Source: Sipunculus nudus (lineage: Eukaryota; Annelida; Sipuncula; Golfingiida; Sipunculidae). Taken from it: a stretch of DNA of 64,000 nt. Under the pieces are notes generated by a model. That model was not told where the DNA came from and made no database searches. It saw nothing but the letters and a program-made list of their open reading frames with translations. This document shows, piece after piece, positions 13,181-26,231 of this stretch. The stretch lies in NCBI GenBank assembly GCA_026874595.1, contig CM049308.1:73194624-73258623 (forward strand). The letters run 5' to 3'. How positions within the stretch are numbered: the stretch's first letter is position 1; each line of letters opens with the position of its first letter. The position numbers and the translations under genes were made by a program.

Positions 13181-13506
13181 AATGGTTCGCTCGTGATCGT
13201 TGTGCCTACAAACGCAAAATACATGCATATATAAAAACCACATGCACACATTAATATTTATATTCGCTAACCTTCCCACATCCTCTCTCAATAATGTCAT
13301 GTCAAAAACTTTCCATGCAGACTCAATGGACACTCTTCACCAGACATGTCCTAATTTGGGAGTCAATTTTAATCTGGATCATTCTCATCGCTGGCTGAAA
13401 GGATATTTCTTACAGCCTGTTATAAAAACCAATGCAGGTTACACTAAATAAAATGTTGATTATATGTAGTCAGTGCTCGGTTCTTTTTAATAATTGTATT
13501 CTACCA

Positions 13507-13557
<51 letters not shown>

Positions 13558-16500
13558 CGATGCCAAGTTAACGTTGTCGTGGCAATAATTAATGACCAAG
13601 CACAGCCATGTACAATGTTATCAGAGTAATTATGGACCTTGTTTATATAAGATATCAGACTATGTAGGTCTGCCATATGGCCACTGATTCGTCACGTCCA
13701 CAGCCGCTGGATCATTGCCAGCCGACCCTCCTGACCAGCATATACACTTTATGGCAATGTCACCTGGATAAGGGTTGTACATTCTGAAAAATATGGAAGG
13801 GGTAGCAAAATTAGATTGGTGGTGAAGACAACAATAAAAAATGGGGTTTATTTTATCTAAGCAGTAACGTTGACATTAAATATGTAAACAAATATATAAA
13901 AAGATATTTGAAAAGACTACCTTTTCTAGCTCTGATTTAAATATATTAAGAAATAACTCTGATATTGGAAACGCAAACGAATATGTAAAAAATATTATCT
14001 AGAAAATTAATATTTTGTCATTAATTTAACTGTAATTTATATTAATATTTTGTCATTGAAATAACTTGAAGTTTAAACGATAACACAGACATAAGAAACG
14101 TTTAATCGAATAGGTAAAAAAACAAAGTAATATATTATCAATGAACATACCTGTATTTTTTTGTAAATTCAGTAACATTACACCAGTTACTGACATTCTT
14201 GAATATCTTCGTATTCCAAAGCATATTGGAGTGACACATCTAGTCAACCAAGTCGTTTCAAAAGACATTCACACAAAAAGAGTCCCGTTTAGTGGCTTTA
14301 AAGCCATGGCTTTTCTTATTTCGATTTCATTCTACATGCATGTGTGTGTGCATGTTAAACAAAAGTTAAGATTAACACTATCAAAACCCTATGCAAGTCA
14401 AGAAATACAAGACTTAGGTCTACAACTGGCAAGCATTTAGTGATACACTCGCAAGAAGCGCCGGTAGTTGTTTAGAAGTGTTCTAAATGACTTAATTATT
14501 TGCTACAGTTTAATTTTGAATGAGTAAAGGATAGACTAGCATTTTACCTGTAAGGTTACATGTAACTGCTCATTTGAGATTCTTTGGAAATATCCGGGAA
14601 TACTTCTGTAGTGGACTAGACAAATATAATCCATTTTACTCCAAAGATGTAAAAGAAATATGTTATAACAAAATAATTATCCTATTAATTTTACGGAGGA
14701 CGAAATTTATGTCCAGTCAGTTTGTACAAGTTACAGCGAAAGCGGAAACTGCGGTACCCACTCTGGGATTGGCCAACTGCGGATCTGCGCATGGTTATAC
14801 ATGGTGAAGTAGAAGATAGGAAAAGTGGAAAATCGAAGTATTATTACGCTGCCGAGACAGCGGTAATCAATCACATTTTCAATGATCTAAGGCGTTGAAA
14901 ACGTATTATGTAAAGCGGGTATTAAACAGTAGCAAACTATAAAATTTACACACCGTTCGTTGGCTCACCCGTATAACATCTACACTTGCAAATGCAAACG
15001 AGCATTTGATAGGTAGCAATGGAAGGAAACGCAAATAGGGTACATTTTAAGGAAATTTTACAACTGAAAGAGCTTGTGATTAACGTTTCCTAGTCAGCAT
15101 AAGATATGAGACCTTAACCATAAAGCAGTGTACTGCTACACTTATAGGCCTAAATATTATCACTGAATAACGAATTAAAATATGACAAATTATATATTCA
15201 AGTAATATAACAGAATGTTTGCAAACCCGTACTCAAACTAATACACACACTCATACAGTAATCTATATAACTCAGTTATTTACTTTTGGGCATGAAAGTG
15301 GTAAAGTCTGCTACTTGGAAAAAAATTTGAATTTTAGAACTGCACAGATTCAGAATTACAACTGCATGTGCACTTCAGGTGTCAGCTTCACATTAACATA
15401 TACCCTGACGCACAATGCATTCCAAAGTGCTGTTAGACCAAGAATAGAAAAATACCTTAGAAGCGTTTTGCCCTAATGTATTATTTTATTTTCATTCAAA
15501 GTTAGGAATTGAGAAAATAATATTAATAGTGTATAGTAAAAATGGCTGCAACTGATTTTGAAGACTGTCTTTTTTCTCTCTCTCTTATGTATACAGCATT
15601 AATTTGGAACTTTCCAAAATCACGCTCATTGAGGAGGCTGACGAAGTATTGTCGACAGATGGCAGCACCGGTCAGATCAATCACGCGCCCGCCAAAGTTG
15701 CCACGAAACCAGGGGAAGACGATGACGATGGCTGGGATACAGATCTAGACGAACAAGGTAAAGTTATAAAAACAAAAACACTCAGCGTCTGTGTGTTCAG
15801 CGGCCTACACCTTATGCAATGGTCACTTAATATTCCTTATACAACTCAATCCACTCGCCAACGGCTTGCAATGAATGCTTTTGCTGTATACGAAACCAAG
15901 TGTATTGATACAAAGCCAAGAATATCCCAACCAAAGGAATCTGTGATGTTCTCTAACCAAATTTGAAAAATATAGCCCGCACTCAACCGCCGGACACATC
16001 TTTGAAGGGCACCCATTAGCCAGTTGTAGGAATGTCCAACCAACAAACTTTTGGCACGGCACCAATGGCAGACAGCCAAGCTGGCTGCTGTATACGACAA
16101 ATCGGCTATTCCAAGCAGTGGATTTGTGGAATTAGTTATTGAACGAATGTAATGTGACCCCCAAAAATGAGTGTACAAGCAGCTGTGCAAACCTTTATGT
16201 ATCACAGTTTATATGCCATTTACCACTATGTTGGAGCCACCAATGATCCACTTTAGTTATGTGTACTTTAAACAAAAATAAGAAAATATATATAAATATA
16301 AATATAAAAAGATATTCATTGAATATTTTGTAAAATTAACCTGAGAATGTTCGAAAAAAGTTAGAATTTTATGTTATGACCTGCTTCTAATAATAAAAGC
16401 TTATTATGAAAAAAAAAGAATTCGACTTATCGAAATCTAAAAATGTATAATGTATGACTTTATTTATATTTGTGCACAGAAATATATAAATGATGTTATA

Positions 16501-16967
16501 TATCTATATTATACGTTACATTCTTGATTAAATATAGATACATTTTCCTGACAGATGGGAACGAAGACCGAGACTTCGACCCTGGGGGTAAGAAGGTGTA
16601 CATTGAGACGTGCCGGGAGCTGGGCGTGGTTCCTGTGTCATACTTCCTGCGGCACATGCGCGAATCTTCTCTAGTCATGCGTCACCATGGACTCGGTCCG
16701 CTCGGCGCAAAAGCAATCGCGATTCCCCTGGTCGTAAGTTTCGAACTCACACATACACACACACGGAAAAATAGTTAAAGTCCTTGACTGCTCATTGACT
16801 GATCTCAGTTTTTCGAAAGAATCACAACCATTTTTTTTAATTATCAAATTCGTGATGTTTTAAATTCAACAAAGGGACAACATTTACCTGTTCTGTTGTT
16901 TTGATTTTACTTTTATATTGTACAATTGCTAGAAGGTTAAAATTATGAGTTGTGTCTTTATATTAAG

Positions 16968-16998
<31 letters not shown>

Positions 16999-19900
16999 TA
17001 CTTACCTAAAGTCGTGTTCATATAACCACGTCACAGACACCGGACATAAAATACTTTGTTAATTTAGTCTGAATCTTGATCTGGTTCCAAGAAAATGAAG
17101 CATCCTCATGTGGTTAGGTGACAGGAGGCTGCCACCACGCGTGAGCCTGAGAAATTACTACACAATGTACTTATTCCCCCAGCCATGAAAACACGGCACG
17201 ATCTAAAACCATCCATCCTATTGCAATGATTTGGCTGTGTAGAGCCAGCCATCTTAACAATAGGCTACAATTTAAGAATTCAAACAAAATGATACCTATG
17301 AATGTACCAACCAAAATGTAAATCCCATCTTTATGGTAACAACTGTCATTTCCAGTTCCTCGCACGACTTGGCTGTTGTTGACATAAACGGTAGGAGACA
17401 TGTTTGTATGCAGTCAGTTACTCAACAAACATGCAGGGAGATAAACCCATAATGCTGAGTTATTAGAAATCATTATGCACATGGTAGATCGGAGATTAAA
17501 CATACATATTGAAATATATATTAAGGTAGAATGATGGTAAAAACGCATAATTGATCAGAAGTTTTTCGTCATTCAAATTTTCCTAAGCAATCACAGAAGC
17601 GGACCCCCCCCCCCCCCCCCCCCCTTTTTTCAGCCGCAGCAACCTTTCTTAAAGGTTTCAAGCAAACCTTGCGGTCTAGACACCCCCCCCCCCCCCTGAC
17701 GTGAGCATCGTTTTAAGATTTTCTGTTTGAGATTTGTCATCTTAAGATGGACCCCTCCTTTTTCCAAATCCTGGATCTGCCCTCCTTTCATTGTATCATT
17801 TTAACTGTTCTTGTTTATCTTTCAGTCTAATACCACCGTGCTGAAGCTTGACCTCGAAGATAATTGGTTAGAGGGAGAAGGCGGCGTATACATGGCTGAC
17901 ATGCTCAAAGAAAACTGCTATATTAGCGACCTGGTAAGTATGAGTGACTCTTTAAATATATATGCCAGTGTCAGATCCAGAAGACTGCACGTATGTTCGC
18001 ACCCTCGGTCTGGGGCCCATGAAAGAACAGCTAGTCTGGCCCGAAATGAGAATGACAAGTTTCACTTCAGAGGGGAAACTCTGCCTAATGGATACTCGAG
18101 AACACGCTAGTGTTTGCCCATCCTTATCAATAAAATAACGAACTTTTTTAAGGGGCTAATTAGCAGATATAAGCCAAATGCATAAAAAAGTGTTCTAGTC
18201 CATTACCATGGCTACCTGCTAAACTCGTTAGAGGATGTTTCGATGGTGGGAGGTGTACTGTTTGGAGTGAGAACTTTTCTCTTACACGGGTCTAGATTTG
18301 CACAGGAAATTTTCTAGCGTAAAAGTCGATAGGGGGAATCGTTTTGTTATCAAATGAAACTTGTCTTGGATTAGCAACATGAGATATTACCGTAAGTTAT
18401 AACCCTGATTTTTAGGTACTTGGGTTTTCCGCCAACAGATGGCGCTATCAGCAACGAATCCATATACGGCGTATACACGTTCGTCTGGGTTGAAACTGTT
18501 CCTTAGATATCTGTTACAGTTAAAGAATAATGAATGAAGCTAGTTGTAACACGCATTAATGTATTTATATAACGGATGTCCTTTTTCTGCTAGAATCTCA
18601 GTGAGAACCGTCTTGGAAGCGTTGGAGCCGCTGCCCTCTGTGAGATGCTCGCCATCAACATATCTGTGACGTCACTCAGAATAGCAGGTAAGGTCAGGTG
18701 ATACTTGAGGCGAAATTTTAGGATTCAGGGCTTTTAGTATAAATATTGCTCTCCGGAGGAAATTAAATCGTAAAATGGTGATTCAGATCTCTAATTCATA
18801 GAAGCAGTGCATTGTAACACAACTGATTGTGCCTTGACGCAGTGAACTAAATTAATTAAAAATGGGGAATCATCAACTATTTCCAAGAGGCAGGGCTTTT
18901 AGGAAGGCGGCGGTAAGGGTCTGCTACGCTCGAAATCTCTTTGGGACTTTCGGTTTTGGAGTCCCAAGCGTCATCGGACGCGCGAATTTCTGGCTGTAGG
19001 ACCGAGAGGACCACAGCTGACTCTTGTAGGAGTCACCTACGATAACAGGCTATACACCAAACAAACAACTCAACTATGTGAACACTGTATTAAAAATGGA
19101 TCCTTACATTTCATTACTATCAAATGATGATATTTTGACAATGTATCTTATCATACGATTATGACGTAATATTAAAAAATTATAAATCTTAAAATTTTGA
19201 CACGGAACCCATCTCTTGGGGCCCTAAAAAATTGCGTTTGACCTTTAAAATGAGGCCTGACCGTCCCAGCCTCTTCAAATTACTTCCAAATGAAAACCCT
19301 GAAGTAGGTAAATCGTCTTCTCCCTTCCGCTGTTCCGCTGCTGGGAAATGTGTTTCTCAGCAGTACATTTGGAATTTAACCCTTCCTTTTCAATGCCCAC
19401 CCGCTTGTCTGGATAATCAAAATTATACCTCTCTGTATGTTCCAAAGCTTGGCGGCACTTGCAAACAATGTGCATATATGTACCCATGCGAGATCATGGT
19501 TTAAGAAAATATCCTCATTCGGATGAAATTAATTAAATGTTTACCAGAAATTACTCCTATTTTTAGTAACAGGAGAAGAATTCAATGATATCCATAAATC
19601 AATTCAAATTTTTTAATTTCTGCCCAAAGGCACACCCTCAGTATCAGGTTCGTCTTTTACGTAAAATATAACTATGATATATAATTTTAGACTAAATGGT
19701 CTGAAGAGTGTTCATTAGATGATGAAATGTACCCATGGATCTATAATATTACCCCTTTCATCGAGGGATTAGTCATTTTACAACTTTTATGTGAATAGTG
19801 TATAAATTTATCGGTTGGTGAAAAACTGTCTACGTTTTGTTGTTCGCAGGTAATAATTTCACGGACAATGATGGCCTAACATTCGCCGCCGCAATATTGG

Positions 19901-21846
19901 TGAGTTTCCCTTTATATCTTCAAAAACAAACACCATCGTACATAACGATTATATACCAGGAAACAAAAATAAAATCCAGGTGCGAAAGTAAGATTTAAGA
20001 ATTTCTACACAAATGATGTAGAATCCATCTTAATATTTAATCTCTATATATATATATTGCAATCTGGAATATTCAAACACACTCTGATGCGGAATCTGGC
20101 CATTTTTTTTTTTTATTAAGCTTCTAATGTTTTATTTCCCATGTTTTTATAGGTCGGCAAGTTGAGGCGGGGAGGGGGGGGGGGGGAGTGCTTCACTGGC
20201 TTATTTAATGGCAATATTCTCTGTTTTCAAAGTCGATGTTAATTTTACTTCATTTATAAATTAACTTCTTATCGTCTTTCAGGAGAATAACAGGGTTCGA
20301 GTTTTAGATTTGAGTCACAACAATTTCGGCGAGGTATCCGGGGAAGCACTGGGTCACGCTATAGGTAGGTCAGATGCGTAGTAAAGCGATGAACCATTCA
20401 AAAGATTACTTGTAGCATATGTCTCTAATATAAAAACACCAGTCATATGTATAGATCTGCAAATTGGCCCGTATTTCTTCTTTAAATAGAGACTGCAATT
20501 TTTTTTTGTTAAAAAAAGTACCAAACGAATGCAAAATTTTATTTCATTATACAACCAGCAGATGGCGCTCATTGCAATGGGTTAAAGAATATATGCAGTA
20601 AAGAGGAAAACTTTTCTTCAAGGATGTTATAGATTATGCGACTGTCTAATAAACATGTCCCCCTTCCAGTTCATTAAGTCATTATGAATTTTATCTATTG
20701 ATCTGCAGGTGAGAATGAGACCATAAAGGATCTGGACCTCAGCTGGAACAATTTTCGGCTTCAGGGTGGAATCGCCTTGCTGGATGGGATACGAGTCAGT
20801 GTCTTTCTCTTTCTTTCTCTCTTTCCTTTCCTCTTTCTCCCTATCTCATCGCACAATAACATTGAGGGCGAAAAAGGTTAGTTTCTTAGGCTACCCCCTC
20901 CTACATATCAAAACGGATGTTAGTTTTCAGTAAAAATTTACTGTATTTTGACATCCAGCCGTTCCGATATTTCTTTAAATAAATATAATGATAACGTTTC
21001 AATAAAATTTCGTTTTTAATGATGTACTTGCAGATGTTAAGCAGAACAATTCTGATATTATCATGTTGCCCCCTGATCACATGAAAAAGTTGTTTGGTCG
21101 ATAAAAAAAAACTCTCTTGTGTCTCTCTGGATCATTGTTACTCACACTTTGCAGCTCAAGGGCTTGTGTTAGAAAAGTATGCCTATGTAAAAGTATAACA
21201 TTTATTGGCTAAGACCTCTAGAATAATATGTTAGTGGAGCCTTGGATTCAGACATTATCTCTATGACGTTGTCTTTCCATTTTATGTAGCTTTCTCTTGT
21301 TTCAGAGGACGGCGATGCATGAATTTTTCTTACAAGTACAATCGACCTAAAATAAACCTTTTTCTCACTGATTACTGCCAACCTGTAATTATCGGTTTAC
21401 TAAGCAATGCTCTAAGGCGGGCTGATACAGACGTGCGGGCGGAAAAACCCGCAATGAACGGGCCGCGATACTAATAAGGCCTCCCACGTCAGGTCGCAAA
21501 CCGAAGCCCTGTACCCGGTTGCAAACAATCCTTGTCTTGTCATTAAGTCCGATTATACACATGTCTTGTCACACACCATGTACTCAGACTTGTTTTAACA
21601 ATGTGTTTTAATTAAATTTCTAATTTTTTTTTCTTGTCAGGTGAATTCTTGTCTGAAGAAGGTGAATCTGTCATGGAACGGCCTAGGTAACGAGGGGGCG
21701 CTAGCTGTCGCGGAGCTGCTTAGGACTAACGACATCCTCAGTTACCTTGATCTAACGAGTAACAGAATCACGCTAGAGGGCGTCATGGCAGTCGCTCGCG
21801 GACTGGAGTCCAACGAAACCCTGAAAGTCCTCAAGGTTACACCCAT

Positions 21847-21894
<48 letters not shown>

Positions 21895-24800
21895 TTTAAT
21901 AATATTAATAATCCATTAATATGATTTTATAATAAGACTTATCTGAGACAAGATAAAAAATAAAATTATTTAAGTCGTCTTTGGGGTAAAAGATGTGGTT
22001 ACTATTCTGTTTCTGCTTTTTATTAGGACAAGTAGGACTAAACGGAACTATCATGGACACGCTGGTACCAAGAGGAATGTTCTAATACCAGCCCGCTAAG
22101 AGATGCTAACAGTCTAGTCTTTATGAAGCTTAAAGTTTTTAATGTTTATAAAGTTTTTAATAACAGAGTTTTTTTCAGCAAGAAGTACTTGATGTTGATT
22201 AGATTTTTTATATTAAAAGATACATGCACATTGTTGAATGGGGTTAATAACTAATATATCTGTTTCCTTCACTTTTGATTGACAGCTCGGGAGGAACCCG
22301 ATTCCGTCAGCCGGTGCCTTGGTTCTCCTAAGTTCTATTTACAACGAGAGGAGCATCCTGGAAGAGCTGGATCTGTCGGTCAGTATACAAATTTAAATCC
22401 ACGTTGCCGTGCAAAGTTGTGTTTTATTTTACAGCACGGTAAGAGCTGGATCTGTCGGTCAGCATACGAAACTAAACCCAAAATACTTTGCCAGGTTATT
22501 TATGTTTAGTGAAATGGTGTTTCAGTAACTTAAAAAAAGAAATGCCCACAGTCACTTACATGAGCTTCATGCATTTCCATGGTCACAGAGGCCATCTAGC
22601 TAAAATGATATTGGCGCAATAACTTGAAAATACGTTGATAAACGGTCGCCATACTTGTAATATCGATGCAACACATGGAGGACTTGGCCAAGCTCAAATA
22701 TGGATGACCTTCATACAGTTTTCAAGGTCATATAGGCGGTCTTGCTAATATTATTTGTAGAACAATCACTTGAAATGACTTTGAGATACGCTCACCATAT
22801 CAGCACCATTGAGGCACCATAGAAAGGGTTAATCAAGTTCAGTTATGATTTGTGATCTTGACGCCATCTTGCTAAAATTTAAGTTAGCGCAATATGTCGA
22901 CAGCAGACTGAGGTACAACCAAATGTCCGCTATGTTCGAACATGGGTGACCTTGACATACTTTCAAGTTCACACATGCTGATATCACACTCATCAATCCT
23001 TTTAAAAACTGTCCCTCAATTTTACTACAGGTATTCAAAACCATATTTTCAGCTTATACCATGACGAATGGGATTTGATTTAAAGTTTTCCTTGTAAAAC
23101 ATTGGGGGGAAAGCCCTGACACTTGAGGCCAAGGTGTCGCTGTCCTTTACTCAAGGATTACAAATTAAGAAAATATTAAATGGCCGCCTCGTTGGAAGGG
23201 TCAAGTAGGGCCACTTTAGAGGTGGCATGCAGTTTCGGAGCTAGGTCAGTGCATTCGTTCCCAGATATACAACGCAGTTTCTGTGCATTATGATTTCGGT
23301 TCGGTCATGTGGTGCTTATTTATAATTCATGAAATAGACGGCAAAGCGGCCTGGTAGAGCAAGGTCTCTCGGAGCGAGAGCCTTGTTTATTGGAAAATAC
23401 ATATCACATTAAAATGAAATTTGAGTGGATATTGGATGCTTAGTTGTTCATAATGGACCATGATGATGTTCTTTCTTTCCAGAAAGCAACCTCACCTATT
23501 GGTCATTAGAATTATTACAGTTATATATATTTATAAATTGTCAATTTTTGTGTCAAGTAAAGTGAACAGAAAAGCATTAATGTGGTTATTTTATGTATTA
23601 AGATTTTTTTACCATTCATAGTTTTATCAGTTATGGATTTATAATCTTGATTATTAACAGGATATCTTGGTAGAAAAAGAATTTCTCAAATTACAAGAAG
23701 AGGTTTTGGAAAACAGAAAGCTGAAAATCATCCACGGGGCTATTGTCGGCAACTATGTTATCAAATTCAAGGCGAAGAAACCAGGTTTGCCTTTAGTTCT
23801 GTCATAGTGTAATGACATTGTATTAACAATAAAAAGGTATTACTCACAGTATTACAGGCATAAATATGAGTAGTTTCTTCAACATACTTAATCATGAAAA
23901 AAGTAGCTTCGGATAAAATGCCCTGTTATCTAATTAAATATTTAAATGAGTAATGAGAAAATTCCCCAAGTTTGGTGCAAAATGTGAAGATTCCCATAAT
24001 GGCGTTTTCGTGCTCTAAATCACACATTGATCACGTGTTCGTCACTCTTTGTTAACTTTGGCAGCGCTATCTGAAGAATCGGTGCAGAACCTCTTGGCGC
24101 AACTTGAAGACCCTGTAGGCTGCCTACGCGCATGCGTGAACAAGCACAACATCCCATTGGTAGATAAACTCCTGGAGCGTGATCCCGACCATTCCTACAG
24201 GGTGTTATTAAGTGACTTCAAAGCGGCACTCAAGGTAGGCTGAAATATCTGTTTTTACATACACATATAGGCCTATTACATTATAGCTTGCACAGATATA
24301 TTTTCTTCCACAATAAAGTAGGACGAAGGTTATACTTTAGCCCATGACTCTCGGCGGAATCGATTGTCAAATTACATGATATGAAATGAATTCAAAAAGG
24401 ACAACTAAAAAGTTGTAAAATTAGGTTTTCGGGTAAAGGTTTTTGCCATTGTTGAGATTCAAGTATACGGAGCTGCTTCCAGTTTGGGGTGACCCTAGAT
24501 CTGAAGATGATGTTAAATCGTGTCTGTAAATAAACGAGAAAAAATAGCCATTGACTGTGACATCTGGTGGAGGGGTTGATACTTATCACTATTTAGAAAG
24601 TTTGATTATATCTTCGAGGTGATCTGTAAATTTGGTAAATAATTCATAGTGTGCATCTCAGGGCCTATGAAAGATAAGCTTTGTTGGCCCAATATTCAAA
24701 TGCTGAAGGTACGAATTTTCTTTGTGTCTAATATGTGATACCCGTTACCGTGACAGGACATGCAGCATAGCGGGTGTGATTATATCTGCAGTATATGGTT

Positions 24801-26187
24801 GAAGAAACAAATATTTCCATTATTTTCTTGTTTAAACGTGAAAGCATTTCTTGTCATTAACGTTTGTTTGATGTGTTCACTCTCTGTTTCCAATATTCCG
24901 TTTCTTGCAGTCAGGGGTTTCACACCTGAGCAAAACTAATAAACCGTTTCCACGAGCATGTTCACTACTCGTAACAGTCGTGTGCTGTGTTCGAATCCTG
25001 TGCGTCATCATTGTGGTTTTATCTCTAGAAACAAGGCGCATGACAGAGAAAGCTATACAATGGACTCACATTAAAAATTTATTTGACTTTCATCATTTTA
25101 ATAATGACAAGTACGATTTTTCTGTCGATATAATGAACCCGTACTCTTAGTGTCAGTAATTGAAAATAGATGTCGTTAATGTAGAGGGAAGATCTGTTCC
25201 CAGGAGTGTTTGATTCTATGATTTTCCCGGACAAAAATCCCATTTTCTCAGGAGTCCTCGGAGCGTGTGCACGGCTTTCTGTTGAACCTGTTCATACATA
25301 AACCAACCGTTACAGGACTCATTTCAGTACTGGCTGCATGGAGCATGTATAATGTACCATTAATTTTATTATTATATTCACTCATTTACAGGGATTATTT
25401 TATCTAGCCGTGCACTATCATTTAGCACCAAGTACGCATGTCTAGTTTTCCAAGAGTTTTCAGGAAGATTGAAAAAAATTCCAGGATACTCCAGAAAGCA
25501 ACCAAACCTCCAGGACTTTACATGACTTCCAGGAGAATAAGAACCTTGTTTTCATGATGCATTATGCAATTAAATGAAACCCATGATCACATAATTAAAA
25601 CAGGGGACAATACTGGTTATTAAAGAAAGAAGATCGTGTTTTACACGGTACTAACTGGCCAGAATTGGTAAACTGCAATATTTCGATTTATTTTAAACAT
25701 TTCTAGGTTAGCTTGCCTGATAGGCATTGCCTATATACTCCCAATCGACTTGGAACTTAACTCTTAAGGTTCGATTTACTTTGATTGTCTGCTAGTTTTT
25801 ACCTTTAACTTTCACTGTTTGTACACAGGAAATGAACATCGGATTAAATGACGACCAACTTGACGCATTAGGAGACCGTCTGGATAAGGCTGCAGGCAGG
25901 GACGGCATGATCGACTACAGGTAGGGACTGTTGAATATTCATGACTGAGGCAAGAACCCGACGGGTTAAATCTATTCAAAATCATGGACCTACATCCATA
26001 AATAATAAATAAGCATAATGCTCGGATCATTTACGCCGTATCAATCAAGTCTTCGTTTGTTCGAAAGACAACGGTTCAATAAGCCTAGCCACGATACACT
26101 AAAATCTCTCTCTCTCCGTATGTCTTTGCCCTTGCTTTCTTATTCTTAACGTATAAATAAAATTAACTTATAAAAGGTTTATAATAT

Positions 26188-26231
<44 letters not shown>

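Noticed and set aside
23360-23385. CAAGG-CTCTCG / CGAGAG-CCTTG hairpin
   Set aside because: Looks like a terminator or small RNA stem, but stands alone in an intron with no supporting context.
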